Positions 44,468 through 55,261 of a stretch of DNA of 64,000 bases are shown here, piece by piece (within the stretch, counting starts at the first letter, position 1; every line of letters begins with the position of its first letter). The notes beneath the pieces were generated by a model that saw only the letters and a program-made list of their open reading frames with translations, made no database searches and had not been told where the DNA came from. Source of the DNA: Roseomonas alba (GTDB taxonomy: Bacteria > Pseudomonadota > Alphaproteobacteria > Acetobacterales > Acetobacteraceae); contig NZ_JAHYBZ010000004.1 of assembly GCF_019430885.1 (NCBI RefSeq), positions 186,001-250,000 on the forward strand, read 5' to 3'. A program made the position numbers and the translations under genes.

Positions 44468-45415
44468 ATGTTCCGCCGCCGTCCGTCCCGCCCGCCCCGG
44501 CCCATCCGTCCGGTCATATCCCCCGCCACGATCCGGGCGACGAGCCCCGAAGCCCTCGCCGCCGCCTTCGCCGCTCCACCCGACCAGGCCGCCCCCTGGA
44601 TCGAGGCCGCGGCCAAGCTCGGCCATGTCCGCGCGCAGATGCTGTGGGGCCAATACCTGCTGGACGCGGTCGGTGGTGTCCCGCGCGACCAGGTGGCAGC
44701 CGTCGAATGGTTCCGTTCGGCCGTCCAGGCGGGCGACCGGGAAGCCATGAACATGCTCGGCCGCTGCCATGAGAATGGCTGGGGCCTGCCGGTAGACTAC
44801 GCCGAGGCGGTGCGGTGGTTCCGCGCCTCGGCCGAGGCCGGATTCGACTGGGGGCAGTACAATTTCGCCAACATGCTGCTGCGCGGCGACGGCATCGCCG
44901 AGGACCGCGCCGAGGCCCTGCGCTGGTACCACGCCGCCGCCGCCCAGGGTCACGCCAAGTCGATCAACATGGTCGCGCGCTTCTACGAGGAAGGCTGGGT
45001 CGTCCCGCGCGATCCGCAGCGCGCGGCGCAGCTCTACGCCGTCTCCGCCGAGCGCGGCGACTTCCGCGGCCAGTTCAACCTGGGTGTGCTGCTGACCGCG
45101 CGCGGGCAGATCGAGGACGCAGCCCACTGGTTCCGCGAGGCCGCGCGCGTGGCGCACGACACCTTCCGACGCGGCATGGCCGAGAAGCTGGCGGCGCGAC
45201 CGGAACCGGAGCTGCAAGCTATCGCCGCGGAGATCAGGGAGGGCTTTGCCCTCACCGAACCTCACCCACCAAGGGAACCCATGCGCGTTGCCGGCAACGC
45301 GCATGGGAGCCCATCGGCCCACGGCCTTTGGAAACCATCACCTGGCGCCGGGCACGACGGTCAGCCCATGGGCGAGCAGAGTTCCACCAGAGCGCCGTTG
45401 ATATCACGGACATAG
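44468..45415 (+). CDS. Sel1-repeat protein with repeat-derived C-terminus
   Basis: A 315-residue protein with Sel1-type (TPR-like) repeats. They read AMNMLGRCHENGWGLPVDYA, then AVRWFRASAEAGFDWGQYNF, then RAEALRWYHAAAAQGHAKSI and RAAQLYAVSAERGDFRGQFN. Such proteins act as scaffolds or interaction platforms. Up to about residue 258 the text is normal. The last 55 or so codons (from about 45240) are read from a copy of the double-hairpin repeat and run 55 bp past the stop of the convergent VOC gene. The natural stop seems to have been lost, or the element inserted there. A Fur-like site lies just upstream. Confidence 0.75.
   Translation: MFRRRPSRPPRPIRPVISPATIRATSPEALAAAFAAPPDQAAPWIEAAAKLGHVRAQMLWGQYLLDAVGGVPRDQVAAVEWFRSAVQAGDREAMNMLGRCHENGWGLPVDYAEAVRWFRASAEAGFDWGQYNFANMLLRGDGIAEDRAEALRWYHAAAAQGHAKSINMVARFYEEGWVVPRDPQRAAQLYAVSAERGDFRGQFNLGVLLTARGQIEDAAHWFREAARVAHDTFRRGMAEKLAARPEPELQAIAAEIREGFALTEPHPPREPMRVAGNAHGSPSAHGLWKPSPGAGHDGQPMGEQSSTRAPLISRT
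45235..45340. repeat. Variant double-hairpin repeat with 30-bp perfect palindrome
   Basis: This repeat copy is read by the Sel1 gene. The first hairpin is AGGGAGGGC/TTT/GCCCTC. The second, normally short, has been widened: CCAAGGG, then a perfect 30-bp palindrome (45278-45307, arm CCCATGCGCGTTGCC), then CCTTTGG and the usual GGAAACC. The following ACCTGGCGCCGGGCA resembles the interior of the 35.7 kb element. It lies between convergent genes, as in other copies. Confidence 0.7.
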
Positions 45416-45747
45416 CCGACAAGCTGGCCCCAGGGTTTCTGTTTGGGCGGCATCAGGGGCACGGCGCCGGCTGCCACCGCTTTCGCATAGGCGCCGCGCA
45501 CATCCTCCGTCACCAGGCCGATCTCCACCGCCGGCGGCGCATCGGCCGGACGCGTGTGGCGGAAGACCGCGCCCTGGTCCTCGATCAGCGATTCAGCCGC
45601 GAAGGCCAGGGCCGTCGCGCCCGTCTCCATCTCGGCATAGCTGCCGTCATCGGCGGCGAAACGCTGCGCGAACCCGAAAGCCGCCGTGTAGAAGGCGACC
45701 GTCGCCGCCACATCCGGCACGTAATGGATGACATATCCCAGCTTCAT
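45361..45747 (-). CDS. VOC-family (glyoxalase-like) protein
   Basis: A 128-residue single vicinal-oxygen-chelate domain. It starts MKLGYVIHYVPDVAATVAFY and ends LVGYVRDINGALVELCSP, where the conserved Glu and the Asp-x-Asn-Gly turn are seen. It overlaps the upstream MaoC-like gene by 4 bp, making it the third gene of the aldehyde dehydrogenase-MaoC-VOC operon. Its substrate and metal are unknown. Confidence 0.85.
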   Translation of the reverse strand: MKLGYVIHYVPDVAATVAFYTAAFGFAQRFAADDGSYAEMETGATALAFAAESLIEDQGAVFRHTRPADAPPAVEIGLVTEDVRGAYAKAVAAGAVPLMPPKQKPWGQLVGYVRDINGALVELCSPMG

Positions 45748-46199
45748 GGCGCGGGCCTTCGTGGCACGACGATGCGCACGGTGAAGACCTGCACCTCCTC
45801 GCCCTTCTGGTTCAGGGTCCGGTTGCGCACCAGCGCCGAACCGCGGTCAGGCCGGGATCGCGACGGCGCCGCCTCCAGCACCTCGATTTCCAGCGAGAGG
45901 CTGTCGCCCGGTCGCACCGGGCGCGGCCATTGCAGATCCCCACCCCCGCCGATGATGCCGCCGGCGATGTGTCCCACCGCCTCGACCACCATGGGCATGG
46001 TCAGCGCCGCCGTGTGCCAGCCGCTCGCCGCGAGGCCCTGGAACAGCGGATGCGTCGCCGCCGCCGCCGGGTCCGTGTGGAAGGGCTGCGGATCGTAGCG
46101 GCTGGCGAAGGCGATGATCTCCGCCTCGGTGATCGTCACCGGGCCGGCGGTGAAACGCCGGCCCGGGGTCAGGTCCTCGAGGTAGAGCGGGTCCTTCAC
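45744..46199 (-). CDS. MaoC-like (hot-dog fold) dehydratase
   Basis: A 151-residue MaoC-type protein. The catalytic segment ASRYDPQPFHTDPAAA carries the Asp and His of the hydratase site. The rest (GLAASGWHTAALTMPMVVEA, DLQWPRPVRPGDSLSLEIEV) is characteristic of the family, which hydrates or dehydrates acyl-CoA substrates. The start is a GTG at 46199 overlapping the aldehyde dehydrogenase stop (GTGA). It stands in the middle of a three-gene operon. Confidence 0.85.
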   Translation of the reverse strand: MKDPLYLEDLTPGRRFTAGPVTITEAEIIAFASRYDPQPFHTDPAAAATHPLFQGLAASGWHTAALTMPMVVEAVGHIAGGIIGGGGDLQWPRPVRPGDSLSLEIEVLEAAPSRSRPDRGSALVRNRTLNQKGEEVQVFTVRIVVPRRPAP

Positions 46200-47674
46200 G
46201 TCCCGATGCCGCCGAGGGCGAGATACTTCACCTCGAGATATTCCTCGATCCCGAGATGGCTGCCCTCACGGCCCAGGCCGGACTGCTTGAAGCCGCCGAA
46301 GGGCACCTCGGCCGTCGAGATGATGCCTTCGTTGATGCCGACGATGCCGTATTCCAGGGCCTCGGCGACGCGGAAGATGCGGCCGACGTCGCGCGCGTAG
46401 AAATAGGAAGCGAGGCCGAACTCGGTGTCGTTGGCGAGCTGGATGGCCTCCTCTTCCGTCTTGAAACGGAACAGCGGCGCGACCGGGCCGAAGGTTTCCT
46501 CGCGGAAGATGAGCGCGTCATGCGCGACATTCGCGAGCACCGTCGGCTCGAAGAAATTGCCGGTGTTGCCGAGCCGCTTGCCGCCGGTGACGACCTTCGC
46601 ACCCTTGGCCAGCGCATCGGCGATGTGCTCCTCAACCTTCGCCACGGCCTCCGCGTTGATCAACGGGCCCTGCGTCACGCCCGGTTCCATGCCGTTGCCG
46701 ACCTTGAGCGTCTCCACCGCCGCCTTCAGCTTGGCGGCGAAGGCGTCATAGACACCGTCCTGCACCAGGATGCGGTTGGCGCAGACGCAGGTCTGTCCGG
46801 TGTTGCGATACTTCGACGCCATCGCGCCGAGGACAGCCTGATCCAGATCCGCATCGTCGAACACGATGAAGGGCGCATTCCCACCCAGCTCCATCGAGGT
46901 CTTCTTGATCGTCGCCGCACACTGCGCGAGCAGCACGCGCCCGACCTCGGTCGACCCCGTGAAGGACAGCTTGCGCACGATCGGGTTGGAGGTGAGCTCC
47001 TTGCCCGTCTCGCCGGAAGGCCCGGTGATGACGTTGCACACGCCGGCCGGCATGCCCGCGCGCTCGGCGAGCACGGCGATCGCGAGCGCGCTGAACGGCG
47101 TCTGCGAGGCCGGCCGGATCACGCCCGTGCAGCCCGCGGCCCAGCCCGGACCGGCCTTGCGGGTAATCATCGCGCTCGGGAAGTTCCACGGCGTGATCGC
47201 CGCGAAGACGCCGATCGGCTCCTTCGTCACGATGATGCGCCGGCCCTTGGCGTTCTGCGGGATGGTATCGCCATAGACGCGGCGGCCTTCATCCGCGAAC
47301 CACTCGATGAAGGACGCGGCATAGACCACCTCGCCCTTCGACTCCGCGAGCGGCTTGCCCTGCTCGGCCGTCATGATGGCGGCGAGGTCGTCTGCATTCT
47401 CATGCATCAGCGCGGCGAGCTTGTGCAGGATAACCGCGCGGTCCTTCGCCAGCATCGCGCGCCAGGCCGGCCAGGCGGCGTTCGCGGCCTCGATGGCGCG
47501 GCGCGTCTCCACCCCGGACAGGGCGGGGACCTGGCCGATCACCTCACCGGTCGCGGGGTTGCGCACGGCCAGCATCTTGCCGCTGTCGGCCTGCACCCAT
47601 TTGCCGTCGATGTAGTTGGCCTGACGGAAGAGATCGGGATCCTTGAGCGGAACTTTGGCGGTGACGTCGAGCAT
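46196..47674 (-). CDS. gabD: NAD(P)-dependent succinate-semialdehyde dehydrogenase-type aldehyde dehydrogenase
   Basis: A 492-residue aldehyde dehydrogenase close to GabD. FAAITPWNFPSAMITRK opens the cofactor site, GSTEVGRVLLAQCA is the NAD turn, the catalytic Glu is in MELGGNAPF and the nucleophile Cys in TGQTCVCANR. It differs from typical members at GCTGVIRPASQTP, where VIKPA is expected: the cofactor-binding Lys is an Arg. A strong GGAGGAAAGG site precedes the ATG. It is the first gene of the operon with MaoC and VOC proteins. SSADH is the best guess; other aldehydes are possible. Confidence 0.85.
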   Translation of the reverse strand: MLDVTAKVPLKDPDLFRQANYIDGKWVQADSGKMLAVRNPATGEVIGQVPALSGVETRRAIEAANAAWPAWRAMLAKDRAVILHKLAALMHENADDLAAIMTAEQGKPLAESKGEVVYAASFIEWFADEGRRVYGDTIPQNAKGRRIIVTKEPIGVFAAITPWNFPSAMITRKAGPGWAAGCTGVIRPASQTPFSALAIAVLAERAGMPAGVCNVITGPSGETGKELTSNPIVRKLSFTGSTEVGRVLLAQCAATIKKTSMELGGNAPFIVFDDADLDQAVLGAMASKYRNTGQTCVCANRILVQDGVYDAFAAKLKAAVETLKVGNGMEPGVTQGPLINAEAVAKVEEHIADALAKGAKVVTGGKRLGNTGNFFEPTVLANVAHDALIFREETFGPVAPLFRFKTEEEAIQLANDTEFGLASYFYARDVGRIFRVAEALEYGIVGINEGIISTAEVPFGGFKQSGLGREGSHLGIEEYLEVKYLALGGIGT

Positions 47675-47729
47675 GGCGGTCCCTTTCCTCCGGGGTGTGG
47701 CCGGAAGATAGGACCGCTACCCGCCGCTG

Positions 47730-48401
47730 TCAGGATGCCGGGGCTTCTCCCAGCATCGCGAGCACCCGGGTCGCGGTGGTGCCGATGTGGTCCCGCAGCC
47801 CCTGCAGGGCCGCCGCGTCACGGGCCAGCACCGCATCGCCCAGCGCCTGATGCGCGGCGGAACTGCGCGGCCAATCCTCCATCGCGCTCTTCATCAGGCG
47901 GCGATAGCGGGTGGTCTGCATGTAGAGCTCGTCGCAGAAGGCGCGCAGCGCGATCAGCGGGCAGGCCGCAATCAGCGCCCGATGGAAGCGGTGGTGCTTC
48001 GCCTCATAGACATCGAGCCAGCCGGGCTCGGGACGGCGCCGTTCGATCTCCCGTCGCATCAGGGACAGGCTGGCGACGATCTCGTCCTCCCAGGCTGCGT
48101 CGCCGTGCTCCATGGCCAGGCGCAGCGCCTCCGGCTCCACGATCTGCCGCGACCGCGTGATGTCGAGCAGATGCGTCCGGGTGACCGGCGGGACCGAGAA
48201 GCCCTTCTGCCCCTCGAAGACGACGAAGCCCTCGGCGGCGAGGCGCGACAGCGCCTCCCGCAGCGGCGTCGCGCCGTAGCCGAAGCGCGCCGTCAGGTCC
48301 CGCAGCCGCAGGCGCGCATCGGGCGGCAGGGCGCCGGCGACGATCTCCTCCCGCAGGCGGTGGGTCGCGGCCTCGACGGCGGTCGCCGGTTCTGTGTTCA
48401 T
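47730..48401 (-). CDS. GntR-family (FCD-type) transcriptional regulator
   Basis: A 223-residue GntR-type repressor. The N-terminal winged helix has RLREEIVAGALPPDARLRLR, DLTARFGYGATPLREALSRLAAEGFV and the recognition helix region. The C-terminal FCD effector domain follows (ITRSRQIVEPEALRLAME, HHRFHRALIAACP, HQALGDAVLARD) with metal-type His and Asp residues. It is divergent from the fumarylacetoacetase operon across a perfect AT palindrome at 48406-48417. It is likely to control that operon and itself. Confidence 0.9.
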   Translation of the reverse strand: MNTEPATAVEAATHRLREEIVAGALPPDARLRLRDLTARFGYGATPLREALSRLAAEGFVVFEGQKGFSVPPVTRTHLLDITRSRQIVEPEALRLAMEHGDAAWEDEIVASLSLMRREIERRRPEPGWLDVYEAKHHRFHRALIAACPLIALRAFCDELYMQTTRYRRLMKSAMEDWPRSSAAHQALGDAVLARDAAALQGLRDHIGTTATRVLAMLGEAPAS

Positions 48402-48405
48402 CCAG

Positions 48406-48417
48406 AAAATATATTTT
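48406..48417. promoter_or_regulatory. AT-rich palindrome, probable GntR operator
   Basis: AAAATATATTTT is a perfect 12-bp palindrome 5-16 bp upstream of the GntR start codon and about 63 bp upstream of the fumarylacetoacetase start. In a window of very high GC it stands out. Its position suits autorepression and control of the divergent operon. Confidence 0.6.
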
Positions 48418-48479
48418 GGGTTGCCATCTCGATCAAGCTGCGCATGATCGACAGCATTCGGGAGCGAACGGAGCGTCCA

Positions 48480-49766
48480 TTGGCCCAGCGCGATGCCACC
48501 CATGACCCTGCGCGAAAGAGCTGGGTCGCCTCGGCGAACACGTCTGAGACGGATTTCCCCATCCAGAACCTGCCGCTGGGCGTGTTCAGCACCGACGGCA
48601 CGGATCCGCGCTGCGGCGTGGCGATCGGTGATGCCGTGCTCGACCTGTCCGCCGCCTTCGCCGCGGGGCTGGTGACCCATCGCGCAGTGACGGAGTCTTC
48701 GCTCGCTGCGCTCATGGCCCAAGGCCGGGCGGCTTCGGCGGCGCTGCGCGCGGAAGTCTCGGCCCTGCTGACTCAGGGATCACCCGCCCAGGCGCAGGCG
48801 GACGCGCTGCTGGTGCCGATGGCCGCGGCGCGCATGCACCTGCCGGCGACGATCCGCAACTTCTCCGATTTCATGGTCAGCTACGACCATTGCCTGCGAT
48901 CCGGCCGCCGGCGCGATCCCGAGAACCCGCTGCCGCCGGCCTTCCGGCAATTGCCCGTCGCCTACCATTCCCGCGCGTCGTCCGTGCGCGTCTCGGGCGA
49001 GGCGGTCATCCGCCCCCACGGCCAATGGCGCCGCCAGGACGGCACCATGCAGTTCGGCCCGACCGAGGCGATGGACTACGAGCTGGAAATGGCGATCTGG
49101 ATCGCCGGCGACAACGCGCTCGGCGCGCCCGTGCCGATGTCCGCCGCGCCCGACCGCATCTTCGGCTACGGGCTGCTGAACGACTGGTCCGTGCGCGACG
49201 TGCAGCGCTGGGAGATGCCGCCGCTCGGCCCCTTCCTCGGCAAATCCGTCTCCACCTCCGTCTCGCCCTGGATCGTCACGGCCGAGGCGCTTGCGCCCTT
49301 CGAGGTGCCGGCGCCGGTGCAGGACCCACCCGCCCTGCCCCATCTCGACAGTCCGTGGAACCGGTCCAACGGCGCGCTGTCCGTGCGCATGACCGCGGCG
49401 ATCCTCACCGCGCGCATGCGCGCCGAGGGGATGGAGCCCTTCCTGCTGACCGACACGCAGTTCGCGGACATGTACTGGACGGCCGCGACGATGGTCGCGC
49501 ACCACACCTCCAACGGCTGCAACCTGCTGTCCGGCGACCTGCTCGGCAGCGGCACCGTCTCGGGGCCCGAAGAGATCGCGCGCGCCTGCCTCGCCGAGAT
49601 CAACCAGACCGGCGCCGTCACCCTGCCCACCGGGGAGACCCGCCGCTGGATCGAGGATGGCGACGAGATCGTCTTCCGCGGCCGTGCCGAGGCCCCGGGC
49701 GCCGTCCCGATCGGCTTCGGCGAATGCCGCGGCGTGCTGCAGCCCGCCATCGCCTGGCCTGCCTGA
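48480..49766 (+). CDS. fahA: Fumarylacetoacetase (FAH family)
   Basis: A 428-residue protein of full fumarylacetoacetase type, which splits fumarylacetoacetate to fumarate and acetoacetate. KSWVASANTSETDFPIQNLP is the typical opening. YHSRASSVRVSG, the metal ligands in EMAIWI and NDWSVRDVQRWE, then LGPFLGKSVSTSVSPWIV and HHTSNGCNLLSGDLLGSGT follow in order. The TTG at 48480 has GGAG six bases upstream and gives the expected length; an ATG at 48444 lacks a site. It heads an operon with a cyclase and a Bug receptor, without homogentisate dioxygenase nearby, so the true substrate may differ. Confidence 0.88.
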   Translation: MAQRDATHDPARKSWVASANTSETDFPIQNLPLGVFSTDGTDPRCGVAIGDAVLDLSAAFAAGLVTHRAVTESSLAALMAQGRAASAALRAEVSALLTQGSPAQAQADALLVPMAAARMHLPATIRNFSDFMVSYDHCLRSGRRRDPENPLPPAFRQLPVAYHSRASSVRVSGEAVIRPHGQWRRQDGTMQFGPTEAMDYELEMAIWIAGDNALGAPVPMSAAPDRIFGYGLLNDWSVRDVQRWEMPPLGPFLGKSVSTSVSPWIVTAEALAPFEVPAPVQDPPALPHLDSPWNRSNGALSVRMTAAILTARMRAEGMEPFLLTDTQFADMYWTAATMVAHHTSNGCNLLSGDLLGSGTVSGPEEIARACLAEINQTGAVTLPTGETRRWIEDGDEIVFRGRAEAPGAVPIGFGECRGVLQPAIAWPA

Positions 49767-49833
49767 TCCAAAACCCCGCGCATGGCCACCAGGGCAGGCC
49801 CGCGCACGCTACCGCCCCAAGAGGAAACGTCCC

Positions 49834-50622
49834 ATGGCACGAAGGCTCATCGACATCTCGGTCGCTCTGAAGGCGGGCATCGCCTCCGACCCGCCGCGCA
49901 TGCTGCCGGAGATCGAGTATCACGACCACAAGATGACCGCGCCCGCCATCGCGCAGGAATTCGGCATCAGCGTCGATCAGCTGCCCGAAGGCGAATACGC
50001 CGCCGTCGAGCGCGTGCGCATCAGCACGCATAACGGCACGCATCTCGATGCGCCCTATCACTTCTTCTCCCGCATGAACGAGCGCACGGTGCCCGGCGGC
50101 GAACCGTCCTGGCGCATCGACGAGGTGCCGCTCGACTGGTGCTTCCAGCCCGCGGTGAAGCTCGACTTCCGGCATTTCGACCATGGCTATGTCGCGACGC
50201 CCGCCGATGTGCAGGCGGAGCTGAAGCGCATCGGGCACACGCTGAAGCCGCTCGAGATCGTCGTCGTGAACACGGCGGCCGCCGCACGCTACGGGCAGGA
50301 CGACTACATCCACTCCGGCTGCGGCATGGGCAAGGCGGCGACGCTGTGGCTGCTCGAACAGGGCGTGCGCGTCACCGGCACCGATGGCTGGTCCTGGGAT
50401 GCGCCCTTCTCCCTCACGAAGAAGAAGGTCGAGGAGACCGGCGACGCCTCGCTGATCTGGGAAGGCCACCGTGCCGGGCGCGAGATCGGCTACTGCCACC
50501 TGGAGAAGCTGTCGAACCTCGACCAGCTCCCACTCGATGGATTCATGGTCGCCTGCTTCCCCGTGAAGGTTTATCGCGGCTCGGCGGGCTGGACCCGCGC
50601 CGTCGCGATCATCGAGGAGTGA
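49834..50622 (+). CDS. Cyclase-family (kynurenine-formamidase-like) metal hydrolase
   Basis: A 262-residue protein of the cyclase/kynurenine-formamidase-like superfamily. The metal motif HNGTHLDAPYHFF (His-x-Gly-Thr-His-x-Asp-x-Pro-x-His) is intact, with a later His in YIHSGCGMG. Members hydrolyse amide or ester bonds or cyclise polyketides. AAGAGGAAA precedes the ATG. It follows the fumarylacetoacetase gene by 67 bp and is followed by the Bug receptor gene after five bases. It may open a ring in the same pathway. Confidence 0.85.
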   Translation: MARRLIDISVALKAGIASDPPRMLPEIEYHDHKMTAPAIAQEFGISVDQLPEGEYAAVERVRISTHNGTHLDAPYHFFSRMNERTVPGGEPSWRIDEVPLDWCFQPAVKLDFRHFDHGYVATPADVQAELKRIGHTLKPLEIVVVNTAAAARYGQDDYIHSGCGMGKAATLWLLEQGVRVTGTDGWSWDAPFSLTKKKVEETGDASLIWEGHRAGREIGYCHLEKLSNLDQLPLDGFMVACFPVKVYRGSAGWTRAVAIIEE

Positions 50623-50627
50623 CCCCG

Positions 50628-51569
50628 ATGCGTCGCGCCCTTCTCGCTCTCGCCTTGCTCGCCCCCATCGCGGCCAAGGCGGATTTCCCCGATCGCCCGA
50701 TTACCATCGTGCTGCCCTATGCGCCCGGCAGCGCGTCGGATTCCTATGGCCGCGCCCTCGGCGAGCACATGACGCGCATGATGGGTCAGCCGGTGGTGCT
50801 GATGAACCGCGACGGCGGTTCCGGCGTGGTCGGCATGCGCTTCGTCGCGCAGAGCGCGCCGGACGGCTACACGCTCGGCCTGACGCCGGTCACGCCGGTC
50901 GTCGTGCAGCCGCACATGGTCCGCAACCTCGGCATCGGCCCCGAGAGCTTCCAGCCGGTCTGCGGCACCAACGAGAATGTCCTCGGCGTGCTGGTGCGCG
51001 CCGACAGTCCCATCCGCAACCTCAACGACCTGGTCGAGGAAGGCCGCAAGCGGTCGCTGACCTATGGCAGCCCGGGGCCGAATTCGCTGCCGCAGCTCGG
51101 CGTCTTCCGCATCCAGCGCGCGACGGGGGTGGAGTTCAACCATATCCCCTTCCGCGGCGACCCGCCGCACCTGAACGAACTGCTCGCCGGCCGCCTCGAC
51201 TTCTCGGCGGCCGTCGTCGCCTCGGCAAGCGGCCTGATCGACGCGGATCGGCTGCGGCTGATCGCGGTGTTCTCCGCCCGCCGCCATCCAGACTACCCGA
51301 ACGTGCCGACCGCGCGCGAACAGGGGATCGACGCACAGCAGCTCAGCCAGGTCGGCATCTACGCTCCGCGCGGCACGCCTGAGCCGGTGATGGCATTGCT
51401 GGAAGAGGCCTGCCGCACCGGCACGGAGGACGAGACCTTCCGCCGCGTTGCGGCCACGCGGAAGGTGCCGGTGAACTTCATGTCGCGCGCCGATTTCACC
51501 GCCATGGTGAACAGCGAATACGAGGCCTATGGGCGCATCCTGCGGGAACTCGGCGTCCAGCCGGAATAG
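50628..51569 (+). CDS. Tripartite tricarboxylate transporter solute receptor (Bug family)
   Basis: A 313-residue periplasmic receptor of the Bug family. The signal peptide is RRALLALALLAPIAAKA; the mature start DFPDRPITIVLPYAPGSASD is the family's hallmark, followed by LTYGSPGPNSLPQLGVFRI and HIPFRGDPPHLNELLAGRLD. The ribosome-binding site GAGGAG overlaps the end of the preceding gene. No TctA/TctB membrane genes are close. It presumably captures the carboxylic acid that this operon breaks down. Confidence 0.92.
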   Translation: MRRALLALALLAPIAAKADFPDRPITIVLPYAPGSASDSYGRALGEHMTRMMGQPVVLMNRDGGSGVVGMRFVAQSAPDGYTLGLTPVTPVVVQPHMVRNLGIGPESFQPVCGTNENVLGVLVRADSPIRNLNDLVEEGRKRSLTYGSPGPNSLPQLGVFRIQRATGVEFNHIPFRGDPPHLNELLAGRLDFSAAVVASASGLIDADRLRLIAVFSARRHPDYPNVPTAREQGIDAQQLSQVGIYAPRGTPEPVMALLEEACRTGTEDETFRRVAATRKVPVNFMSRADFTAMVNSEYEAYGRILRELGVQPE

Positions 51570-51605
51570 GACCCACCAGGGGGGCGGGGGCCGGAGCTCC
51601 CCGCC

Positions 51606-51920
51606 TCATCCCGCCTGCCGGACCACATGCCCCCGGATCGCCTCGGGATCCGTGCGCATCCAGCCCTTCGACCGGGCATAGGCGACCATCGCGGCGAACT
51701 GATCGCGCCATTCGGCGGAACCGGACCGACCCGAGGTCTCGACGAGCCAATCGACCGAGACCCAGGCGTGCTCGCTCCCCTCGAAGGCCACGATGCCATG
51801 CAGCGCCTCGGCCAGGCTCGCCAGGCCCTCCTGCGAACCTGCCATGATCACGCTGAAGCGCCGCAGATCGTCCACGTCAGTCAGCCGCGCCGGCTGGCCC
51901 GGCGCCAGATGCACCTCCAT
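51606..51920 (-). CDS. Hypothetical protein upstream-overlapping region of glmS transcript
   Basis: A 104-residue protein that I do not recognise. It is soluble-looking, with DLRRFSVIMAGSQEGLASLAEALHGIV followed by EHAWVSVDWLVE and a C-terminal helix ARSKGWMRTDPEAIRGHVV. It begins 4 bp downstream of the glmS stop on the same strand, so it belongs at the end of the glmU-glmS transcript. No catalytic motif or membrane segment is visible. Confidence 0.7.
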   Translation of the reverse strand: MEVHLAPGQPARLTDVDDLRRFSVIMAGSQEGLASLAEALHGIVAFEGSEHAWVSVDWLVETSGRSGSAEWRDQFAAMVAYARSKGWMRTDPEAIRGHVVRQAG

Positions 51921-51924
51921 CGCC

Positions 51925-53747
<1,823 letters not shown>

Positions 53748-53748
<1 letters not shown>

Positions 53749-55127
53749 CAGATTTTCTCCTTCAGAGAGCCCGGCCGATTCAGACCTGCGCGCCCCGCGG
53801 CGCTTCGGTCATCGGACGGGGTCTTCCCCTTCTTGCCCTGGAAGCCTCGCCCCTCGTAGACGGACTGCCGGCCGCGGGCGATCGCCAGCGCGTCGTCCGG
53901 CACATTCGTCGTGATCACGCTGCCCGCGCCGACCAGCGCGCGCGCGCCGACCTTCACCGGCGCGACGAGCGCGGTGTCCGACCCAATGAAGGCGCCCTCG
54001 CCGATCTCGGTGCGGTGCTTGTGCACGCCGTCGTAGTTGCAGGTGATGGTGCCCGCGCCGATGTTGGCGCCCGCGCCGACCGTCGCATCGCCGAGATAGG
54101 TCAGGTGGTTCGCCTTCGCGCCCTCACCGAGCGTCGTGGCCTTCAGTTCCACGAAGTTGCCGACATGCGCATGCGGCTCGATCACCGTGCCCGGGCGCAG
54201 CCGCGCATAGGGGCCGATGATGGCATCCCGCTTCACCGTGGCGCCTTCCAGATGGCTGAAGGCGCGGATGACGGCGCCCGTCTCCACGCTCACCCCGGGT
54301 CCGAAGACGATGTTCGGCTCCAGCACGACATCCGGCGCGAGAGCCGTGTCATGGCACAGATGCACTGTTTCCGGCGCCAGCATGGTCACGCCGGCATCCA
54401 TCGCGGCGGCGCGCAACCCCGCCTGCACCTCCGCCTCGGCGACGGCGAGCTCGCCCTTGCTGTTGATGCCGCGCAGTTCGGATTCCGCCGCCTCGACGAA
54501 GGCGACCCGACGACCCTCGGCGCGCGCCAGCGCGACCACGTCGCCCAGATAGTATTCGCCCTTCGCATTGTCGTTGCGCACTTCCGCCAGCCAGCGGGCG
54601 AGGTCCACCGATGCCGCGCAGACCACGCCGGCATTGCACAGGCCGATGGCGCGCTCGGCCTCGGTCGCCTCGGCCCATTCGACGATGCGTTCGACCATGC
54701 CGTCCGGGGCCGTGACGACGCGGCCATACTTCGCCGGATCGGCCGGGCGCATCGCCAGCAGCACCAGGTCGGCGCCGCCCCGCGCGGCGAGCAGCCGCCC
54801 CATCGTCTCCGCCGTGATCAGCGGATTGTCGCCGTAGAGCACCGCCACATCGCCCGCATAGCCGCCGAGCATCGGCATCGCCGCCAGCGCCGCATGCGCC
54901 GTGCCCAGCCTCTCCCGCTGCACCGCGACCTCATGCGGCGCGACCGCGGCTTCGAGCTCCGGCATGTCGGGTCCGACGACAACCACGACGCGATCGAAAC
55001 GCGCCTCCACCGACGCCAGGAGGTGCCGGATCATCGGCCTACCTCCCAGCGGATGCAGGACCTTGGGCTTGGTCGATCGCATGCGGGTCCCGAGACCGGC
55101 AGCGAGGATGATGGCAGCGGCGGGCAT
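53748..55127 (-). CDS. glmU: UDP-GlcNAc pyrophosphorylase / GlcN-1-P acetyltransferase
   Basis: A 459-residue bifunctional enzyme. The pyrophosphorylase domain starts AAIILAAGLGTRMRSTKPKV; the acetyltransferase domain is a left-handed beta helix (for example ATVGAGANIGAGTITCNYDG) that acetylates GlcN-1-P. I chose the ATG at 55127 because the family opens there; the frame reaches a TTG at 55178. The tail (after GRGFQGKKGK) is Arg/Ser-rich and slightly longer than usual. It is coupled to glmS by TGATG, so both steps to UDP-GlcNAc are made together. Confidence 0.96.
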
Positions 55128-55261
55128 GCCTTTCGGTAACAAGCCGCGTGGTGCCGCGTCCAGCACGACGATGGTCAAGTCGCATTGCGGCGTGTGTCGC
55201 GGTGCCCCGGCGCACGGAACGGTCTCTTGCCTGAACCATCCGGGCTGCGTAGCGATGGGGT

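Noticed and set aside
53749-55127. glmS ribozyme or riboswitch upstream of glmS
   Set aside because: glmS is directly coupled to glmU by TGATG, leaving no room for one.
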